A stretch of DNA of 64,000 nt from Quatrionicoccus australiensis (GTDB lineage: Bacteria; Pseudomonadota; Gammaproteobacteria; Burkholderiales; Rhodocyclaceae): assembly GCF_020510525.1 (NCBI RefSeq), contig NZ_CP075188.1, forward strand, positions 2,232,001-2,296,000. The letters are read 5' to 3'. The notes below the pieces were generated by a model. That model had not been told where the DNA came from. It ran no database searches and saw only the letters and a program-made list of their open reading frames with translations. Made by a program: the position numbers and the translations under genes. Below are positions 59,644-64,000 of this stretch, one piece after another. How positions within the stretch are numbered: position 1 is the first letter of the stretch; each line of letters opens with the position of its first letter.

Positions 59644-61679
59644 CGCCCGTCCTCCTCGCCGCTACGCCGAATGCCCTGGAGAAAATCGCCGCCCTCGCCG
59701 TCCGGACGCGTCATCAGGCTGACGGCAATGATGGTGATGAATCCGGCGCAGACACCAAACACACCGGCCGAGGTCGAATGCACATGGAACCATGGTTCCA
59801 TGCCGATTCCCTTGATACCCAGCCAGGGAATGCTGTCGAACTCGACGCGCAGGATGTAGTAAATGGTCAGCAGCATGCCGAGCAGCATGCCGGCCAGCGC
59901 ACCGGCCCGCGTTGCCCGCTGCCAGAAGATGCCGAGCACCAGCGCCGGGAAGAAGGCCGAGCCGGCAATCGAGAAAGCCCAGGAAACCATGGACAGGATG
60001 GTGCCCGGTTTTTGCGCCGCCACGGTTGCGGCGAGCACGGCGACCACCAGCAGCATCGACTTGGAAATCACCAGCCGGAACTGGGTCGAAGCATCCGGCC
60101 GGATGATGCGGTAGTAGATGTCATGCGACAGCGAACTGGTGATGGTCAGCAGCAGACCGTCGGCGGTGGATAACGCCGCCGCCAGGCCACCGGCGGCGAC
60201 CAGGCCGGAAACGACATACGGCATGCCGGCGATTTCCGGCGTGGCAAGGACGATCACGTCGGGATTGAGCGCCAGCTCGGCCAATTGCAGTATCCCGTCG
60301 CCGTTGATGTCCTCGATATTGACCAGCCCGATCTTGGTCCACGCCGCGACCCAGCTCGGCAGTTTGGCTATCGGAATTTCGACCAGATGCGACAGCACTT
60401 CGTACTTGGCAAAGACGGCATAGGCCGGTGCCGTGATGTAGAGCAAGAGAATGAACAGCAGCGACCAGAACACCGAGTCGCGCGCCTGACTGACACTGGG
60501 CGTCGTGTAATAACGGGTCAGAACGTGCGGCAGTGCTGCCGTGCCTATGGTCAGGCAGAAGATCAGCGCCAGGAAGTTGATGCGTTCCGGCAGTTGCTGC
60601 TCGGCCGTTTCGCCGGGGAAGGCCTCGGCATGGTGAACCGGGGGCTGGCTACGGTCGACCGCCGAATACATGGCATTTTCCCAGCGCGCCTTCGCTTGTT
60701 CCGGATCGTGCGGCAGTTCGCGGCGCTGTTTCTCCAGCGCCACGATGTCCTTCATCTGTGCATCACTCGCCTTGAGTTCGTTGATCCGTGTCGAAATCTG
60801 CTCGCGCTCCAGGAGCAGCGAGCTGGGCAACTGCATGATCTTTTCGGCGTAGAGATCGGCCCGCTCACGATAGAGCTGGCGCACCTCGATTTCGGCCGGC
60901 ATGTTGAACAGCTTCTCTTCCAGGCGCCCGACTTCCTGCAACACCTGGCCATAGACCAGTTGCGGCACCGGATTGCCGGTGACATTCCAGGACAGGATGG
61001 CAACCGGTGTGATGTAGGCGATGATCAGGATCACGTACTGCGCCACCTGCGTCCAGGTCACCGCCTTCATGCCGCCCAGGAAGGAACAGACGAGGATGCC
61101 GGCGAGACCGACAAAAACGCCGATCTCGAACTGCAGGCTGACAAAGCGGCTGGTAATCACGCCGACGCCGTAAATCTGCGCCACGACATAGACGAAGGAA
61201 GCCAGGATGGCGGCGGCGACGGCAACCATGCGGATGGCGTTGCCACCGTAACGGGCACCGAGAAAATCGGGAATGGTGTATTCGCCGAAGCGGCGCAGAT
61301 AGGGGGCGAGCAGCAGCGCCACCAGCACGAAACCGCCGGTCCAGCCGATTACGAAAGCCAGACCCTGATGCCCCGACAAATACAGGGTGCCGGCCAGACC
61401 GATGAAGGACGCGGCGCTCATCCAGTCGGCACCGGTCGCCATGCCGTTGAAGAAGGCGGGCACCCGGCGGCCGGCGACGTAATACTCGGAGACATCCGAG
61501 GTGCGGCTCATGATGCCGATCACCGCGTACATCGAGATGGTGAAAAAGAGGAAGGCGTAGCCGATCCAGCGCGGCGGCATGCCATGCTGCTCAAGCACGG
61601 CAAGCGCCCCGATGAACGCCAGGAAGCTCACCGTGTAGTAGAGGTAGTAACGCTGCAACCTGGTCAGGGATGAAAGCAT
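59640..61679 (-). CDS. Sodium:solute symporter (VC_2705/ActP-like, acetate-type)
   Basis: A 679-residue SSS-family symporter with about 13 membrane helices. The N-terminal RRVPAFFNGMATGADWMSAASFIGLAGTLYLSG and the C-terminal half ALSTADGLLLTITSSLSHD follow cation/acetate symporter (ActP) relatives. A hydrophilic insertion of about 130 residues (roughly 260-390), rich in Glu/Arg coiled coil, is typical of the longer VC_2705 branch. A copy of the dispersed repeat sits in the insertion (AMYSAVDRS). It forms an overlapping set with the DUF4212 gene and lies 7 bases after the exonuclease-like gene. Confidence 0.9.
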   Translation of the reverse strand: MLSSLTRLQRYYLYYTVSFLAFIGALAVLEQHGMPPRWIGYAFLFFTISMYAVIGIMSRTSDVSEYYVAGRRVPAFFNGMATGADWMSAASFIGLAGTLYLSGHQGLAFVIGWTGGFVLVALLLAPYLRRFGEYTIPDFLGARYGGNAIRMVAVAAAILASFVYVVAQIYGVGVITSRFVSLQFEIGVFVGLAGILVCSFLGGMKAVTWTQVAQYVILIIAYITPVAILSWNVTGNPVPQLVYGQVLQEVGRLEEKLFNMPAEIEVRQLYRERADLYAEKIMQLPSSLLLEREQISTRINELKASDAQMKDIVALEKQRRELPHDPEQAKARWENAMYSAVDRSQPPVHHAEAFPGETAEQQLPERINFLALIFCLTIGTAALPHVLTRYYTTPSVSQARDSVFWSLLFILLLYITAPAYAVFAKYEVLSHLVEIPIAKLPSWVAAWTKIGLVNIEDINGDGILQLAELALNPDVIVLATPEIAGMPYVVSGLVAAGGLAAALSTADGLLLTITSSLSHDIYYRIIRPDASTQFRLVISKSMLLVVAVLAATVAAQKPGTILSMVSWAFSIAGSAFFPALVLGIFWQRATRAGALAGMLLGMLLTIYYILRVEFDSIPWLGIKGIGMEPWFHVHSTSAGVFGVCAGFITIIAVSLMTRPDGEGGDFLQGIRRSGEEDGR
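60652..60679 (-). repeat. Dispersed GGTCGACC repeat, copy 8
   Basis: On the minus strand A4, TGCC, 11 bases, then GGTCGACCG. It is in frame inside the symporter gene, in its hydrophilic insertion. Spacing differs by one base from the common 10. Confidence 0.45.
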
Positions 61680-61686
61680 GCGGGGC

Positions 61687-62367
61687 CTAGTGCGTGCGAC
61701 GCAGGAAACTGCTGGCGCGCGACTCGTCGACCAGACGGCCCGGCGTATCGATGCCCTTGGCGCTGACCCGGACCAGCAACATCTGGAAGATGCGGGCCAG
61801 CATCAGGGTGTTTTCCATCGCGTCGCGCCGGCCGCTGCCGCTCGCCAGGCCGAAGAGGTCGAGCCAGTGATCGAGCGGCTGCAGGGTATGCGACTTTTCC
61901 TCGAACATCGACGGCAGCAGCCAGGCGAGATCGACCCAGTTCGGCTGGAAATCGATGCCCAGGCGCTCCTTGTAGATACGCTGCAGGAAGCCGCCGACAT
62001 AGGGCACGTGATAGGTCACCAGCGGCGCCTTGGCGAGGAATTGCAAAAAGGCCATCAACTGGCGGTCGACCGCCTGCTGCTGCGCTTCGCCCTCGCCTTC
62101 GATGGCGCTGAAATCGAGATAGAACGCGTCGTCCGGCACGATCATGCCGGCCTCGCGCACACCAGCCGCGGCAATGCCGAGCAGCTCGTCGCTGTCCGGC
62201 TTGAGGCCACTGCTGATGATGTCGATGACGACATAGCGCACATGAAAATGGGCATCGTCGAGTTGTGGACCGCTGCTGGCACGCCACGCCTCGATGGCCG
62301 CCTTGACGTCATCGGGCAGATGCGCCGGCGAGCCATCCTTGAACAGGAATTTCCGGATTCCGAACAT
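61687..62367 (-). CDS. DEDDh-fold exonuclease-like protein, probably inactive
   Basis: A 226-residue protein with the fold of DNA polymerase III epsilon-like 3'-5' exonucleases. Motif I reads VVIDIISSGL (Asp49 kept, the Glu of DxE replaced by Ile51). Motif II reads YHVPYVGGFL (the Asp replaced by Val). Motif III reads RRDAMENTL (His and Asp replaced by Arg and Asn). With only one acidic ligand left, catalysis is unlikely. The pairing with a CBS-DUF294 nucleotidyltransferase and an acetate-type symporter is a recurring cluster, so a regulatory role is suspected. Confidence 0.8.
   Translation of the reverse strand: MFGIRKFLFKDGSPAHLPDDVKAAIEAWRASSGPQLDDAHFHVRYVVIDIISSGLKPDSDELLGIAAAGVREAGMIVPDDAFYLDFSAIEGEGEAQQQAVDRQLMAFLQFLAKAPLVTYHVPYVGGFLQRIYKERLGIDFQPNWVDLAWLLPSMFEEKSHTLQPLDHWLDLFGLASGSGRRDAMENTLMLARIFQMLLVRVSAKGIDTPGRLVDESRASSFLRRTH
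62045..62073 (+). repeat. Dispersed GGTCGACC repeat, copy 9
   Basis: A5, GGCC, exactly 10 bases after GCC (ATCAACTGGC), then GGTCGACC within a perfect GCGGTCGACCGC. It lies inside the exonuclease-like gene. Confidence 0.5.
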
Positions 62368-62369
62368 TT

Positions 62370-64000
62370 CTAGTTCACCTGGTAGTCGAGTTTGAGGCGC
62401 GTCTGCAGCTTGCGGGCCTGGCGGAAGGATTCCTTGAGAATGCGGCGATCCAGTTCGTTGAGGTCGTCTGGATTGATCAGGTTGTCGCCCTGGGTGCCCG
62501 GCTCGCCTTCCAGATACTGGTGCTGCAGGCGCAGGAACTGGATGAAGTCCATGCCTTCGAGCACCGCGTTGACCTCGTCATCGCGGATCGACAGGCGCTT
62601 CGAGGCGAGGCGCAGGCGCTGCACCGAGTTGGTGTTGTGCACGCCGGTCGCCAGCGCGTAGATGCGGGCGACGTCGACGAAGATGCGCGAGCCGTATTTC
62701 TTGAGGTCGATCTTGCCCGGATGATCCGGTTCGAGATCGGTCAGGAAGTCGCGGATCTTGCCGAGCGGCGGCTCGACGTCGAGCGCATTGTGCGCCATGG
62801 CGCGCAGGAACATCGGGTTCGACGAGGTCTGCGCCAGCAGGTGACGGCGCATCGCTTCGGCCAGCTCGACCTTGCCGAACAGCGGCCGGAAGTCGAAAAA
62901 GATTGTCGCATTGAGCAAGGCCTCGGGCTGCGGCACGCGGATCCACTGGCTGAACTGCTCCTTCCATTCGTCGAGCGACAAACACCACTGCGGGTTGCTC
63001 GCCATGATGTTGCCCTTGCACAGCGGGAAGCCGCAGCGGTCGAGATCCTTGTTGACGTCGAGCGCAAAGGCCAGGAAGCGGGTTTTCAGCTCGCCAACGG
63101 TCAACCCGTCGGGCACGGCATAAACGATGCCGTTATCCTGGTCGGTACTGAAAGTCTGCTCGTCGCGCCCTTCCGACCCGAAGGCCAGCCAGGCCCACTC
63201 GATGCCGTCAAAATTGTGGTTTTCCAGGTTGAGCTGAATGACGCGCCGGGTCAGCGCATCGTTGAGCGCCGAGATGAACTGCGTCAGCTGTTCGGCGCCG
63301 ACGCCCTGGGCGAGCATGTTGAACGACAGCTGGCGCACATCGGCCGCCGACTGCTGCAGCGCTTCAACGTTATGCGCGCCCTCGATCGACTGGCGAATCT
63401 GGCGCAGGCCAACGCGTTGCAGCGCAAAGAGATCGCGCTCGGACACCACGCCGGTCAGCTTGCCTTCGGCATCGGTGACCAGGACATGGCGAATGCCGTG
63501 CGTTGCCATGGCCAGCATGGCATCGTAAGCAGTGGCGTGCTCTTCGAGCTTGAACGGGGCCGGCGACATGGCCTGGCTGATCGGCGCATCGTGCGGCAGA
63601 TCGGCGAGCACGACGCGATCAAGCAGGTCGGAACGGGTGAACACGCCGACCGGCTTGCGATCTTCGCCGGCAATGACCAACGAACCGACCTTGGCCGCCG
63701 ACATGGTTTCCAGCGCGGCACGCACCGGCGTTTCCGGCGCCACGGCAACCGGCGAACGCGAACCGATGCCGACCAGCGGCGAATTGAGCGTCTGCTGCTC
63801 GTTGGCCCGCTGGGCGAATTGCAGCTGCAACTGGCAGCGCGACTGGTCAAGCAGGCTGGCGATGTACTGCGTGCAGAACAGGTTGAATTCCGGGCTGCTG
63901 GTCATCAGCTGCATGAAATCCTCGGCCGGCAGCTGGTAGCAGAAAACATCATCGACCGCGGTATAGGTATTGGTCGACGGACGCCCGGCCGTCACGGCAC
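62370..64000 (-). CDS. CBS-domain DUF294 nucleotidyltransferase, 5' part beyond the window
   Basis: At least 543 residues; the N-terminus continues past base 64000. The visible start is the end of a cyclic-nucleotide-binding-like domain (VFCYQLPAEDFMQLM). Two CBS motifs follow (VGSLVIAGEDRKPVGVFTRSDLL and GIRHVLVTDAEGKLTGVVSERDL). Next is the DUF294 GlnD-like nucleotidyltransferase with intact WLAFGSEGRDEQTFSTDQDN, then DUF294_C. Proteins of this build are thought to sense nucleotides and modify a partner. It lies 2 bases upstream of the exonuclease-like gene. Confidence 0.88.
   Translation of the reverse strand, partial: AVTAGRPSTNTYTAVDDVFCYQLPAEDFMQLMTSSPEFNLFCTQYIASLLDQSRCQLQLQFAQRANEQQTLNSPLVGIGSRSPVAVAPETPVRAALETMSAAKVGSLVIAGEDRKPVGVFTRSDLLDRVVLADLPHDAPISQAMSPAPFKLEEHATAYDAMLAMATHGIRHVLVTDAEGKLTGVVSERDLFALQRVGLRQIRQSIEGAHNVEALQQSAADVRQLSFNMLAQGVGAEQLTQFISALNDALTRRVIQLNLENHNFDGIEWAWLAFGSEGRDEQTFSTDQDNGIVYAVPDGLTVGELKTRFLAFALDVNKDLDRCGFPLCKGNIMASNPQWCLSLDEWKEQFSQWIRVPQPEALLNATIFFDFRPLFGKVELAEAMRRHLLAQTSSNPMFLRAMAHNALDVEPPLGKIRDFLTDLEPDHPGKIDLKKYGSRIFVDVARIYALATGVHNTNSVQRLRLASKRLSIRDDEVNAVLEGMDFIQFLRLQHQYLEGEPGTQGDNLINPDDLNELDRRILKESFRQARKLQTRLKLDYQVN

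Overview
This window reads as chromosomal DNA of a GC-rich betaproteobacterium, most likely Rhodocyclales (Dechloromonas/Azonexus-like). That placement is an inference from the surE-pcm-nlpD-rpoS block, the thrS-infC-rpmI-rplT-pheST-ihfA-merR block, hpnCDE squalene genes, a cowN nitrogen-fixation accessory gene, DUF3460/DUF3567/DUF3301 small proteins and scattered motility genes. No phage structural genes, transposases, CRISPR arrays or rRNA genes were seen. Bases 1-157 hold no convincing gene.

Layout. 0.16-5.0 kb: plus-strand operon of MoxR ATPase, a frameshifted DUF58 gene, a TgpA-like transglutaminase and a lytic transglycosylase. 5.05-8.65 kb: minus-strand hns-like gene, surE, pcm, nlpD and rpoS with 4-base overlaps. 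8.75-16.5 kb: minus-strand translation block (tRNA-Val, thrS, infC, rpmI, rplT, pheS, pheT, ihfA, merR, tRNA-Pro). 16.6-25.5 kb: slyX, a DHH phosphoesterase, a bestrophin-like channel, tRNA-Leu, hpnCDE, tesA with a divergent ABC ATPase, mnmH and osmC. 25.6-36.8 kb: a Pat-like acetyltransferase, small conserved proteins, clpB with a sigma-32-like promoter, a Cache chemoreceptor, moaE and prfC. 36.9-40.4 kb: an accessory, visibly AT-richer patch with a GSU2403-type nucleotidyltransferase under two tandem palindromes, cowN plus a remnant of a second cowN 3' end, and a HEPN/SIR2-like gene pair that looks like a defence module. 40.4-50 kb: Crp/Fnr regulator, acuI, MFS and LysR, yeaD, rlmJ, hipBA with three evenly spaced operators, a MazG-like hydrolase and a dicarboxylate symporter. 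50-58.9 kb: gamma carbonic anhydrase, fliW, tex, a ferric-reductase-like flavoprotein, a foreign-looking AMP ligase, yffB, an Hsp33 with an altered zinc site and a STAS protein. 58.9-64 kb: tRNA-Ser and the acetate-type symporter cluster (DUF4212, SSS symporter, degenerate exonuclease, CBS-DUF294 nucleotidyltransferase that runs off the end).

Most of the window is housekeeping. The parts that stand out are (i) a previously unlabelled bipartite dispersed motif (A-tract, GGC/GCC block, usually 10 nt, GGTCGACC) in about nine copies on both strands, inside and between genes; (ii) the HEPN-SIR2 pair and neighbouring operator-controlled nucleotidyltransferase; (iii) the exactly spaced hipBA operators; and (iv) a candidate threonine leader peptide with an intrinsic terminator just before thrS.

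Coordinates and motifs were read by eye. Family names rest on recognised motifs and general similarity, not on database searches.
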